The translations under genes and the position numbers were made by a program. A DNA stretch of 64,000 bases from Streptomyces sp. NBC_00775 (GTDB lineage Bacteria > Actinomycetota > Actinomycetes > Streptomycetales > Streptomycetaceae): the NCBI RefSeq assembly GCF_036347135.1, contig NZ_CP108938.1, forward strand, positions 2,604,001-2,668,000, given 5' to 3'. Of this stretch, positions 50,516-60,046 are shown one piece after another (positions within the stretch are counted from its first letter, which is position 1; each line of letters begins with the position of its first letter). The notes under the pieces were generated by a model. The model was not told the DNA's origin, searched no databases, and worked only from the letters and a program-made list of their open reading frames with translations.

Positions 50516-52191
50516 CAGAACACCACCGGCTGCTGGAACTCGCCCCAGACCGCCTTGAGCGCGGCGACCATCTCGCCGACCGTGCAATAGGCGGAGGCGC
50601 ATTCGATCAGAACGGGCATGAGGTTCTCGGTTCCCTCCGCGGCGCGGGCCAGCTCCGCGAGACGGTCTCGTACGGCTGCGGCGTCGCGGGTGGCCTTCAC
50701 ATCGGCGAGCCGCTTCAGCTGGCGGTCGCGGCCCTCCGCGTCCAGTTCGTATGTCGCGAGGTCGGGCGGCGGCTCGTCCGAGACGAAGCGGTTGACCCCG
50801 ACGACCGGCCGGGTGCCCGCCTCGACCTCGCGGTGGAGCTGGTAGGCCTCGTCGGCGATGAGCCCTTGCAGATAGCCGTCCTCGATCGCCCGGACCATGC
50901 CCCCGTAGCGCTCCAGGTCCTCCATGACCTCGACGATCCGGGCCTCGGTGGCGTCGGTGAGCGCCTCCACGAAGTACGAGCCGCCGAGCGGGTCCGCGAC
51001 GCGGGCGACGCCGGTCTCGTGGGCGAGGATCTGCTGTGTGCGCAGCGCGAGCGTCGCCGACTCCTCGCTGGGCAGCGCGAACGGCTCGTCCCACGCGGCC
51101 GTGAACATCGACTGGACGCCGCCGAGCACGGAGGCCAGCGCCTCGTACGCCACCCGGACGGTGTTGTTCTGCGCCTGGGGCGCGTAGAGGGAGGCACCGC
51201 CGGCCACGCAGCCGAAGCGGAACATCGCCGCCTTGTCGGTGCTCGCGCCGTACCTCTCCCGGACGATCGTGGCCCAACGCCTGCGTCCCGCACGGTACTT
51301 GGCGATCTCCTCGAAGAAGTCGCCGTGCGTGTAGAAGAAGAAGGAGATCTGCGGGGCGAACTGATCGATCGTCATACGGCCACGGGCCAGCACCGTGTCG
51401 CAGTAGGTGACCCCGTCGGCGAGGGTGAACGCCATTTCCTGTACGGCGTTGGCCCCGGCGTCACGGAAGTGCGAGCCGGCGACCGAGATCGCGTTGAACT
51501 TCGGCACCTCGGCCGCGCAGAACTCGATGGTGTCGGCGATGAGCCGCAGGGACGGTTCGGCGGGCCAGATCCAGGTGCCGCGGGAGGCGTACTCCTTGAG
51601 AATGTCGTTCTGGATCGTGCCGGTGAGCTTCGCCCTGGGCACGCCCTTGCGTTCGGCGGCGGCCACGTAGAAGGCCAGCAGGATCGCCGCCGTTCCGTTG
51701 ATGGTGAAGCTGGTGCTGATCCGGTCGAGCGGGATGTCCTCGAAGAGCACCTCGGCGTCGGCGAGGGTGTCGAGGGCGACGCCGACCCGGCCGACCTCCT
51801 CGCTCACCTCGGGGTCGTCGGAGTCGTAGCCGCACTGGGTGGGCAGGTCGAGCGCCACCGAGAGTCCCGTTCCGCCCTGCTCCAGGAGATAGCGGTAGCG
51901 GCGGTTGGACTCCTCCGCCGTACCGAATCCGGAGTACTGCCGCAGCGTCCACAGGCGTCCCCGGTAGCCGGTGGCGTAGTTGCCGCGGGTGAAGGGGAAC
52001 TGGCCGGGTGCGGGCGGCTGCGTGCGCAGGTCCGACGGCCCGTAGACCGGGTTGAGGGGAATGCCGGAGGCGGTCCGGGAGAAGAAGCTCTTCTCCGGAG
52101 GCTTCTCCGAGGGTGTCCCGGGAGGCTTCTCCGAAGGTGTCTCAGGAGGCTTCTCCGAGGCTGTCTCCGGGGGCTTGGCTGGAGGCGTCAT
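50515..52191 (-). CDS. Acyl-CoA mutase large subunit, methylmalonyl-type substrate residues
   Basis: Catalytic TIM-barrel subunit of 558 aa of a B12-dependent carbon-skeleton mutase. Substrate-site residues can be read against known enzymes: Tyr86 in LRQYSGF (Tyr89 of P. shermanii methylmalonyl-CoA mutase), Arg204 in ASRGTWIWP (Arg207), His241 with Ser240 (His244 and Tyr243), and Ala113 in SVALDLPTQ. Isobutyryl-CoA mutase has Phe and Gln at the first two, and 2-hydroxyisobutyryl-CoA mutase has Ile and an Asp at the Ala position. A carboxyl-bearing acyl-CoA is therefore expected. The first 35 residues are Lys/Pro-rich repeats. ATG overlaps the ligase stop. Confidence 0.93.
   Translation of the reverse strand: MTPPAKPPETASEKPPETPSEKPPGTPSEKPPEKSFFSRTASGIPLNPVYGPSDLRTQPPAPGQFPFTRGNYATGYRGRLWTLRQYSGFGTAEESNRRYRYLLEQGGTGLSVALDLPTQCGYDSDDPEVSEEVGRVGVALDTLADAEVLFEDIPLDRISTSFTINGTAAILLAFYVAAAERKGVPRAKLTGTIQNDILKEYASRGTWIWPAEPSLRLIADTIEFCAAEVPKFNAISVAGSHFRDAGANAVQEMAFTLADGVTYCDTVLARGRMTIDQFAPQISFFFYTHGDFFEEIAKYRAGRRRWATIVRERYGASTDKAAMFRFGCVAGGASLYAPQAQNNTVRVAYEALASVLGGVQSMFTAAWDEPFALPSEESATLALRTQQILAHETGVARVADPLGGSYFVEALTDATEARIVEVMEDLERYGGMVRAIEDGYLQGLIADEAYQLHREVEAGTRPVVGVNRFVSDEPPPDLATYELDAEGRDRQLKRLADVKATRDAAAVRDRLAELARAAEGTENLMPVLIECASAYCTVGEMVAALKAVWGEFQQPVVF
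52085..52165 (-). repeat. 24-bp tandem repeats encoding the mutase N-terminus
   Basis: About three units of GGAGGCTTCTCCGAGG type (plus strand) encode repeated SEKPPETP. The array precedes the conserved mutase fold. It is not expected in this family. Confidence 0.7.
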
Positions 52192-53615
52192 CGCAACTGG
52201 TCCTTCATCACCTTGCCGGTGGCGTTCAACGGCAGCTCTTCGAGGAACTCCACGGACCTGGGCACCTTGAACCCGGCCATCCGCTCCCGGCTCCAGGCGA
52301 GCAGGTCCTCGACCGAGAGCGGGCTTCTCCGTACGACGAACGCCTTTCCCACCTGGCCGAGCCGCTCGTCCGGTACACCGATCACGGCGGCCTGCGCGAC
52401 GGCCGGATGCTTCAGCAGGAAGCCCTCGATCTCGGCCGGATAGGCGTTGAAGCCGCCCACGATGAACATGTCCTTCTTGCGGCCGACGATCCGCAGATGT
52501 CCCCGCTCGTCGAGCGTCCCGAGGTCCCCGGTGTGCAGCCAGCCCTCCTTGTCGACCGTCTCGGCGGTCGCCTTCGGATCGTCCAGGTAGCCGAGCATCA
52601 CGCTGTATCCGCGCACCAGGACCTCGCCGTCGTCCGCGATGCGGACCTCGACGCCGTCGCAGGGGGTGCCGACCGTCGTCGCGATGTCCTCGAAGGAGTC
52701 GCCGGGCCTGGATGCCGTGGCCGTGCCCGCCTCGGTCAGGCCGTAGCCCGTCATGACGGACCGGAAGGGCAGTTCGCTCACGATCCTGCGGACGAGTTCG
52801 ACCGGGATGTCGGCGGCCCCGGTGACGGCCACCCGCAGCGAGGACAGGTCGCGCCAGCCCCGCGCGGCCAGCAGCGAGTGGTAGAGCGTGGGCGGGCCCG
52901 GCAGGACGGTGACCTTCTCGCGTTCGACGAGGTCGAGTACGCGGTCCACGTCGAAGACGGGCACGGGCAGGATGGTCGCGCCGCGGATCAGGGACGCGAC
53001 GCAGCCCGCCTTGAAGCCGAAGATATGGAAGAACGGGTTGACGATCAGATAGCGGTCGCCCTCCCGCAGCCCGGCCAGGTCGCACCACTCCGCGTACAGC
53101 CGGAGGGTCTGGGCGTGGGTCATCAGGACGCCCTTGGGCCGGCCGGTCGTCCCGGAGGTGAACACGATGTCGCTCACGTCGTCGCCGCTCACCTCGCGCT
53201 CGAACGGTGAACCGCTCGCGAGGAAGCCGGACTTGAGGTCGATCACCGGGACGCCCGGCGGGGCCTCGAAGTCCAGGCCGAGAAAGCCCTGTTCGACGAG
53301 GACGAGTCTGGCCCCGCTGCGGCGGATGATGTCGTGCGCCTCGTCCGCCTTGAACCGGGTGTTGACCGGGACCAGCACTCCGCCGGCGGTGAGCAGCCCG
53401 AAGGCCGCGACGATCCACTCGGCGGAGTTGGGCGCCCAGATCGCCGCCCGGTCGCCCTTCTCGATCCCGGCCGCCGCGAAGGCTCCCGCGGCCACCCGGA
53501 CCCGGTCGGCCAACTCCGCGAAGGTGAGCCGGAGCTGGCCGTCGACAACCGCTTCGGCGGCGCCGAAGCGGTCGGCGGCGCTCAGCACCATCCGGGGGAT
53601 GGACTCCCAGGTCAT
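52188..53615 (-). CDS. AMP-forming acyl-CoA synthetase (FadD3-like)
   Basis: ANL ligase of 475 aa very similar in plan to that at 22699: IVFTSGTTGRPKGVLMTH, FFHIFGFKAGCVASLIRG, TGYGLTEAGTA, GWLHTGDLGTLDERG, RKKDMFIVGGFNAYPAEIE, and catalytic Lys in NATGKVMKDQLR. It activates the acid handled by the mutase operon. Both ends overlap neighbouring genes by ATGA. Confidence 0.93.
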   Translation of the reverse strand: MTWESIPRMVLSAADRFGAAEAVVDGQLRLTFAELADRVRVAAGAFAAAGIEKGDRAAIWAPNSAEWIVAAFGLLTAGGVLVPVNTRFKADEAHDIIRRSGARLVLVEQGFLGLDFEAPPGVPVIDLKSGFLASGSPFEREVSGDDVSDIVFTSGTTGRPKGVLMTHAQTLRLYAEWCDLAGLREGDRYLIVNPFFHIFGFKAGCVASLIRGATILPVPVFDVDRVLDLVEREKVTVLPGPPTLYHSLLAARGWRDLSSLRVAVTGAADIPVELVRRIVSELPFRSVMTGYGLTEAGTATASRPGDSFEDIATTVGTPCDGVEVRIADDGEVLVRGYSVMLGYLDDPKATAETVDKEGWLHTGDLGTLDERGHLRIVGRKKDMFIVGGFNAYPAEIEGFLLKHPAVAQAAVIGVPDERLGQVGKAFVVRRSPLSVEDLLAWSRERMAGFKVPRSVEFLEELPLNATGKVMKDQLR

Positions 53616-54790
53616 GGGCGGATCAGCCGGGCGAGGTTGCCGCCCATGATCTTGGCCTGGTCCGGTTCGCTCATGCCCTGGATCGCGTCGATGTAGCTGA
53701 CCGGGTCGGCCAGGCCCTCGGGGTGGGGGTAGTCGGAGCCGAACAGCACCCGTTCGACGCCGACGATCCCGGCCAGCTCGGCCATGTCCTCCTCCCAGAA
53801 CGGGCTGATGTGGATCCTGTTCCTGACCTCTTCGACCGGGTTGCCGAGGAAGCCCTTCGGCTGCTTCTTGTAGACGTCGGTCAGCTGGTCGAGGAGCGGC
53901 ACGAGCCAGGAAGAGCCGTTCTCGATGACCGAGACCTTGAGTTCCGGGAACCGGAACAGCGCTCCGTGGCAGACCCAGGAGGCCACCGCGTCGGTGACGG
54001 GCCGCCATTCGCCCAGCATCCGGAAGACCTGCGCCTGGAACGGCGTCATCTCCTGGCTCTTGCCCTCCCAGTCGCTGGAGTACCGGGAGTAGCCGCTGTC
54101 GGAGGAGTGCATCGCCACCAGCACCCCGGCTTCCTCGACCCTCTTCCAGAAGGGGTCGAACTCCGGCAGCGCGAAGGACCGCGACCCGCCGTACCCGGGG
54201 ACCGGGGCGGGCCGGATCAGAATCGCCCGCGCTCCGCGCTCAAGGCACCACTCCAGCTCGGCGATCGCCTTGTCCAGGATCGGCAGGCTGATCACCGGAG
54301 TGGTGAAGATCCGGTCCTTGTAGTTGAACTGCCAGGTCTCGTGCAGCCATTGGTTGAGCGAGTGGACGACGACATGGATCAGCTCCGGGTCGTCCCGCAT
54401 CCGTTCCTCGATGAGGCTGGCCAGCGTCGGGAACATCAGCGTCTGCTGGATCCCCAGGTCGTCCATGAGCTCCATGCGGGGCCCGGGTTCGCGGAACGCG
54501 GGTATCGACCGCATCGGCTCACCGAACAGTTCCCGGTGCGACTTGCCCTCCGGGTTGCCGTCCCGGAAGTAGTCCTCCCAGGCTCCGGGCCGGGCGACCA
54601 CCTCGAACGTGGGGTTGGGGATGTAGTCGCTGATCTGACCGCGGATGGCGATCTTCGTACGGCCTTTCACCTGTACGTACTGGATGGCGCTCGCGTACTG
54701 CTTCGGCAGGTACCGGGTGAGCGCGTCCTCTGTCTCATACAGGTGGTTGTCCGCGTCGAAAAGCGGATACGGCAGCGCACGCGATGGCAT
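53612..54790 (-). CDS. Amidohydrolase_2 family metallo-enzyme
   Basis: Protein of 392 aa in the family of ACMS and resorcylate decarboxylases. Metal-site features: FDADNHLYE at the N-terminus, VAMHSSDSGYSRYSS, WVCHGALFRFPELKV and the Asp in VLFGSDYPHPEGLAD. Members decarboxylate or hydrolyse C-C and C-N bonds in ring compounds. First gene of the eight-gene operon. The start ATG lies 22 bases after GAGAAT box 3. A 57-aa stub of the same family lies at 33423. Confidence 0.9.
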   Translation of the reverse strand: MPSRALPYPLFDADNHLYETEDALTRYLPKQYASAIQYVQVKGRTKIAIRGQISDYIPNPTFEVVARPGAWEDYFRDGNPEGKSHRELFGEPMRSIPAFREPGPRMELMDDLGIQQTLMFPTLASLIEERMRDDPELIHVVVHSLNQWLHETWQFNYKDRIFTTPVISLPILDKAIAELEWCLERGARAILIRPAPVPGYGGSRSFALPEFDPFWKRVEEAGVLVAMHSSDSGYSRYSSDWEGKSQEMTPFQAQVFRMLGEWRPVTDAVASWVCHGALFRFPELKVSVIENGSSWLVPLLDQLTDVYKKQPKGFLGNPVEEVRNRIHISPFWEEDMAELAGIVGVERVLFGSDYPHPEGLADPVSYIDAIQGMSEPDQAKIMGGNLARLIRP

Positions 54791-54819
54791 GAGATCCTCC
54801 TTCGCTGATTATGAGAATC

Positions 54820-56364
<1,545 letters not shown>

Positions 56365-56388
56365 CGCGAGTACTCCCTCCCTCTGCAT

Positions 56389-56403
56389 GAGAATTGCACT
56401 CTC
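56389..56403. promoter_or_regulatory. GAGAAT box 4 (imperfect)
   Basis: GAGAATTGCACTCTC differs by one base from a perfect GAGAAT-N3-ATTCTC. It lies in the 65-base gap between the divergent ligase (56364) and reductase (56430) starts, so one bound protein could block both. Confidence 0.6.
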
Positions 56404-56429
56404 GCAGAAGGAGAAGGTAAATTCCATAC

Positions 56430-57446
56430 ATGGTACGAGACCACGGTTTCCACCCGGTCCGGATCAAGCGGATCGTCCAGGAGACACCCGACACGCGCAC
56501 CTATGTGCTCGACGCGCCGTTCCCCTACCGAGCCGGACAGTTCTTGACGGTCAGGGCATGCGGCGCCCTGCGCAGTTACTCGATGTCGAGTTCTCCGGAC
56601 ACCGACAGCGAGTTGATGACCACGGTGAAGCGGGTTCCCGGAGGGCTGGTGTCGAACTGGATGCACGAGCATCTCGAACCCGGCGACATGATCGAGACCA
56701 CCCGCCCCGCTGGGGTGTTCTGTCTGCGGGAGACCTCCGCGCCGCTGCTGGCGCTGTGCGGGGGCAGCGGAATCACACCGATCCTGTCGCTCACCAAGAC
56801 GGCGCTGGCGACAACGAGCAGGCGGGTGCGCGTCCTTGCGGCCAACCGGGACGCGGACTCGGTCATCTTCGCCGCCGCACTGGCCGAGTTGGCGGCGCGG
56901 CACCCGGACCGCTTCGAGATCCGGCACCACCTGGACGACCTGAGCGGATTCGTCACCGACGCCCAGGTGCGGGACTTCACCGGCGACGACCTGGACGCGG
57001 ACTTCTACCTCTGCGGGCCCGGACCCTTCATGGAGCTGTCCGAGAACGCCCTTCTCGCCCACGGTGTCGACTCCGGGCAGATCTTCGCCGAGCGCTTCAC
57101 GCCGGCCGCGGACGAGCCGACCGCCGTCGCGAACACCCTTCCCGCAGAGGGGAAAGCAGACGGGAAAAAGGACGGCACCGTCAGCATCGTCCTCGCCGGA
57201 AAGCGGCACACCCTCCCGCAGCACCCGGGCGAGACCCTCCTGGAGAGCGCCCGCCGGGCCGGACTCTTCCCGCCCTTCTCCTGCGAGTCGGGCAACTGCG
57301 CCACCTGCATCGCCCATGTCACCGAGGGCGAGGCCAAAATGCGCGTCAACAACGCGCTGGACGACGACGAGGTGGCCGAGGGCTGGGTCCTCACCTGCCA
57401 GGGCGAACCGGTGACGCCGCACGTCACCGTCGTCTACGAGAACTGA
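56430..57446 (+). CDS. Oxygenase reductase component (FNR domain plus plant-type 2Fe-2S ferredoxin)
   Basis: Reductase of 338 aa that passes electrons from NAD(P)H via FAD to a 2Fe-2S centre. FAD motif LRSYSMSSSPD, nucleotide motif ALCGGSGITPILSL, CGPGPFMEL, and the C-terminal ferredoxin with CESGNCATC plus a final Cys in LTCQGEPV. The layout is that of KshB/PaaE-like reductases of ring-hydroxylating oxygenases or aromatic epoxidases. No matching oxygenase is in the window. Confidence 0.92.
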   Translation: MVRDHGFHPVRIKRIVQETPDTRTYVLDAPFPYRAGQFLTVRACGALRSYSMSSSPDTDSELMTTVKRVPGGLVSNWMHEHLEPGDMIETTRPAGVFCLRETSAPLLALCGGSGITPILSLTKTALATTSRRVRVLAANRDADSVIFAAALAELAARHPDRFEIRHHLDDLSGFVTDAQVRDFTGDDLDADFYLCGPGPFMELSENALLAHGVDSGQIFAERFTPAADEPTAVANTLPAEGKADGKKDGTVSIVLAGKRHTLPQHPGETLLESARRAGLFPPFSCESGNCATCIAHVTEGEAKMRVNNALDDDEVAEGWVLTCQGEPVTPHVTVVYEN

Positions 57447-57475
57447 ACTCTCAACCGGAGACCGGAGAGGCGCAC

Positions 57476-58192
57476 ATGGTAGATCTCGAAGTGGACCAGG
57501 GCCTGGCGGTCATCACCATCGACCGCCCGCACGCCCGCAACGCCATCGCGCCGGCCACCATGGGCGAGCTGGACAAGGCCCTCGACGCGGCGGCGGACGC
57601 CCGGGCGCTGGTCATCAAGGGCGCGGGCGACAAGGCGTTCGTGTCGGGGGGCGACCTGAAGGAACTGGCCGCGATCCGCACCGAGGACGAGGCGCTGGCC
57701 ATGGCCCTCAGGATGCGCGGCATCTGCGACCGGCTCGCCGCCTTCCCCGGCCCGGTGATCGCCGCGCTGAACGGTCACGCGTTCGGTGGCGGCGCCGAAG
57801 TCGCGGTGTCCGCCGACATCCGCGTCGCCGCCGACGACATCCGGATCGGCTTCAACCAGACGGCCCTGGCGATCATGCCCGCGTGGGGCGGCGCCGAACG
57901 GCTCGCCGCGCTCGTCGGCAGGGGCCGGGCACTGCTGCTCGCCGGCACCGGAACCGTGCTGGACGCGGCGGAGGCCCAGCGCCTCGGACTGGTGGACCGA
58001 GTACTGCCACGGGCCGCCTTCGAGGAGGGCTGGCGTGCGCTGGCCCGCTCGCTCGCCACCCGCCCGGCGCAGGAGATCAAGCGGGTCATGGCGGGAGACC
58101 TGACCGCCGAGGAGGCCGCGCGCGCCTTCGCCCGGCTGTGGGTGGCGGACGAGCACTGGCAGGCAGCGGAAAGGGTGATGTCCCGTGGATGA
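57476..58192 (+). CDS. Enoyl-CoA hydratase/isomerase
   Basis: Crotonase of 238 aa. KAFVSGGDLKELAAI and NGHAFGGGAEVAVSADIRV form the oxyanion hole. The catalytic region IGFNQTALAIMPAWGGAERL lacks the standard Glu and has the AWGG variant. ATG 57476 follows GGAGAGG. Its end overlaps the start of the next gene by 8 bases. Confidence 0.9.
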   Translation: MVDLEVDQGLAVITIDRPHARNAIAPATMGELDKALDAAADARALVIKGAGDKAFVSGGDLKELAAIRTEDEALAMALRMRGICDRLAAFPGPVIAALNGHAFGGGAEVAVSADIRVAADDIRIGFNQTALAIMPAWGGAERLAALVGRGRALLLAGTGTVLDAAEAQRLGLVDRVLPRAAFEEGWRALARSLATRPAQEIKRVMAGDLTAEEAARAFARLWVADEHWQAAERVMSRG

Positions 58193-59114
58193 CACGCGAG
58201 TCGAGGCAGGCACCAACAGGACGGACGTACGGGCGGGTTCGGCCGATATACGAGCGGATTCGGCCGACATACGCGCCGGTTCGTCCGACGTACGCGCCGG
58301 TTCGTCCGACGTACGCGCCGGTTCGTCCGACGTACGCGCCGCCGGCGTGATCGACGTACGGGCCGAATCGGCCGACATACAAGGTGACTTGACGCATGTG
58401 CGCATCGAGTCGAGTCCGGTCGGTCCCGTCGTGCGGCCGCCGGAGCCCACCGATCTGGTCGTGCTCTATGTGCACGGTGACCGGCATCTGTCGGGGACGC
58501 CGGAGTCGGCGCTCGACCTGGCCGAGCGGCTGGCGCTGCGCACGGGAGCGGTCGTCGTCTGCCCCCGCTACCGGACGTCGTTCCCGGCGGCGCTCGACGA
58601 CATCCACGCCGTGTACGGCTCCTGCCAGGCCCGCGGCCCCGTGGCCGTGGCGGGCGAGCGGCTGGGGGCCGGACTCGCGGCCGCCCTGCTGGTCCGGCTG
58701 CGGGACATGGGAGCACCGCCGCCGTGCTGCGGGGTGCTCAGTTCGGCGCTGCTCGATCTGACCCTGGAGGCACCGAGTCTGCTGCTCAACGCGGCCGCCG
58801 ATCCCACCTTCGACGTCGACGAACTCCGGCTGCGCGCCGCGGCCTACGCCGCCGGCACCGATCCGACCAACCCGCTGCTGAGTCCCCTGCACGCCAATCT
58901 GCACGGGCTGCCCCCGATCCAGCTGCTGGCGGCAGGCACCGATCCGCTGCTGGACGACTCCCTGGAGTTCGCCGCCCGCGCGGCCCGGTCCGGCGTCACG
59001 GTGGACCTGCGGGTACGGCAGGACACGGCGAGCCTGCGCCCCGAAGTCGTCACGGCCATGGCCGACTTCATACAGGCGTGGAGCCCAGCAGGACAGCCAC
59101 CACATCCCGCGTGA
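58185..59114 (+). CDS. Alpha/beta-hydrolase-fold protein lacking the catalytic Ser and His
   Basis: Protein of 309 aa. From residue 90 it follows the hormone-sensitive-lipase (hydrolase_3) fold: HGDRH at the oxyanion position, CPRYRTSFPAALDD, the nucleophile elbow AVAGERLGAG and the acid strand AAGTDPLLDDS. At the elbow Arg159 stands where the Ser should be (GxSxG reads GERLG), and no His follows the acid by the usual distance. The first 65 residues are heptad repeats (AGSSDVR) encoded by 21-bp units. It is probably not a hydrolase. GTG overlaps the crotonase, and its 3' end overlaps the convergent TetR gene by 47 bases. Confidence 0.78.
   Translation: MDDTRVEAGTNRTDVRAGSADIRADSADIRAGSSDVRAGSSDVRAGSSDVRAAGVIDVRAESADIQGDLTHVRIESSPVGPVVRPPEPTDLVVLYVHGDRHLSGTPESALDLAERLALRTGAVVVCPRYRTSFPAALDDIHAVYGSCQARGPVAVAGERLGAGLAAALLVRLRDMGAPPPCCGVLSSALLDLTLEAPSLLLNAAADPTFDVDELRLRAAAYAAGTDPTNPLLSPLHANLHGLPPIQLLAAGTDPLLDDSLEFAARAARSGVTVDLRVRQDTASLRPEVVTAMADFIQAWSPAGQPPHPA
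58224..58380 (+). repeat. 21-bp tandem repeat array in the alpha/beta-fold gene
   Basis: Seven units starting GACGTACG or a close variant follow at 58224, 58245, 58266, 58287, 58308, 58329 and 58353, with a partial eighth at 58374. The units from 58266 are nearly identical to each other; the outer ones have drifted, and the sixth is 24 bp. All keep the reading frame. Confidence 0.85.
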
Positions 59115-59634
59115 TCTCGGGATAGTCGGACTGCTCGCCGTCCAGCAGCCACTGCTGGTGCATCCCGTCGAGCATCACCACCAGGGCCGTCGCCGCGGCG
59201 CGCGGGGTGAGGCCGCTGGGCAGGCGGTCGCCGTAGAGCTTGGTGAGGTACTCGGTCGTGTGCTCCTGGATCGCCTGATTGCGGTCGTGGCAGTACTGCT
59301 GGGCCTGATCGCTCCCGGCCATCCCCTCGGCGACCAGCACGCTGTGGATCTGGGCGAGGCCGGGGTTGAGGTGGTCGTAGGCGACGACCTCGGCGAGCTG
59401 GCTCGGGATGTCCTTGTCCGCGTGGTCGGCGGCCAGATGTTCCCGGGCGAGTTCCTCCCTGAGCTCCAGGAGTGCGACGAGAAGCCGCTTCTTGCTGGGG
59501 AAGTAGTGCAGCACGCCCTGTCTGGTCAGACCCGCGCGTTCCGCCACCGCGTCGATCGAGGCCCCTCGGTAGCCGCGCTCGGCGAACACCGCCAGGGCCG
59601 CGGCAAGAATCTCCTCGCGCCGGGCCGTCGTCAT
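59068..59634 (-). CDS. TetR-family regulator
   Basis: TetR repressor of 188 aa. The N-terminal helix-turn-helix is clear (ILAAALAVFAERGYRGASID, AGLTRQGVLHYFPSKKRLL). The C-terminal ligand domain contains LAQIHSVLVAEGMAGSDQAQ and MLDGMHQQWLL. ATG 59634 follows AAGGGGT. It is the only TetR gene in the window, so it is the prime candidate for binding the GAGAAT boxes, although its own promoter has no such box. Confidence 0.9.
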   Translation of the reverse strand: MTTARREEILAAALAVFAERGYRGASIDAVAERAGLTRQGVLHYFPSKKRLLVALLELREELAREHLAADHADKDIPSQLAEVVAYDHLNPGLAQIHSVLVAEGMAGSDQAQQYCHDRNQAIQEHTTEYLTKLYGDRLPSGLTPRAAATALVVMLDGMHQQWLLDGEQSDYPEITRDVVAVLLGSTPV

Positions 59635-59720
59635 TCGGCACCCCTTCCGCCACGGACATACCGATGTGACATTACGGTTACCGCGGCGGGCAGGCGACCC
59701 TTCGGCCGGTGCGAATCCGC

Positions 59721-59765
59721 TGCTCGGTTGATTGCTCGATCGACTGCTCGCATCGAATGCTCGAA
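59721..59765. repeat. Four TGCTCG repeats at about 12-base spacing
   Basis: TGCTCG recurs at 59721, 59733, 59745 and 59758 with related spacers (GTTGAT, ATCGAC, CATCGAA). It lies in the gap between the TetR gene and the luciferase-like remnant. It could be a regulator array or simple slippage. Confidence 0.5.
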
Positions 59766-59776
59766 CCCGCCCGGAA

Positions 59777-60046
59777 CTATCGCTCCGTCCGCTGCCGGTG
59801 GGCGGCGGCGAAGGCACGCAGCTCGCGGGCCACGTCGGGCCCGGCCGGCGTGTGGACGACCTCCCGGAATCCGGCGTCGGCGAGCCGCGAGAGCTGTCGG
59901 GCGACGCGCGCCGCGGCACCGACCATGGTCGTGAGGTCGATGTGCTCCAGCAGCCGCCGTTCGTAGCCCAACTCCTCGGCGAGTACGACGAGTTCGGCGA
60001 AGTCGGGACCCGGTGGCAGCCCGCAGGACAGCTCCAGGTCACGCAT
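59777..60046 (-). pseudogene. Luciferase-like monooxygenase remnant, 89 aa
   Basis: The first 35 residues (LELSCGLPPGPDFAELVVLA and EELGYERRL) read as the start of an LLM-class protein. The last 45 (RQLSRLADAGFREVVHTPAG, DVARELRAFAAAH) read as its C-terminus. About 200 residues of the barrel are missing, in frame. It overlaps the end of the DUF1330 gene, so it is still part of the operon. It is probably an internally deleted gene. Confidence 0.65.

Noticed and set aside
50515..52191. Assignment as isobutyryl-CoA or 2-hydroxyisobutyryl-CoA mutase
   Set aside because: The split architecture fits, but Tyr86, Arg204 and Ala113 differ from the diagnostic Phe/Gln and Ile/Asp residues of those enzymes.
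58224..58380. CRISPR-like array
   Set aside because: Units are contiguous 21-bp in-frame coding repeats without spacers, so this is a coding minisatellite.
56430..59634. Calling the island a cholesterol/steroid pathway from the KshB-like reductase and FadD3-like ligases
   Set aside because: No KshA, KstD, HsaC or other ring-degrading steroid genes are present, so family resemblance alone does not support it.
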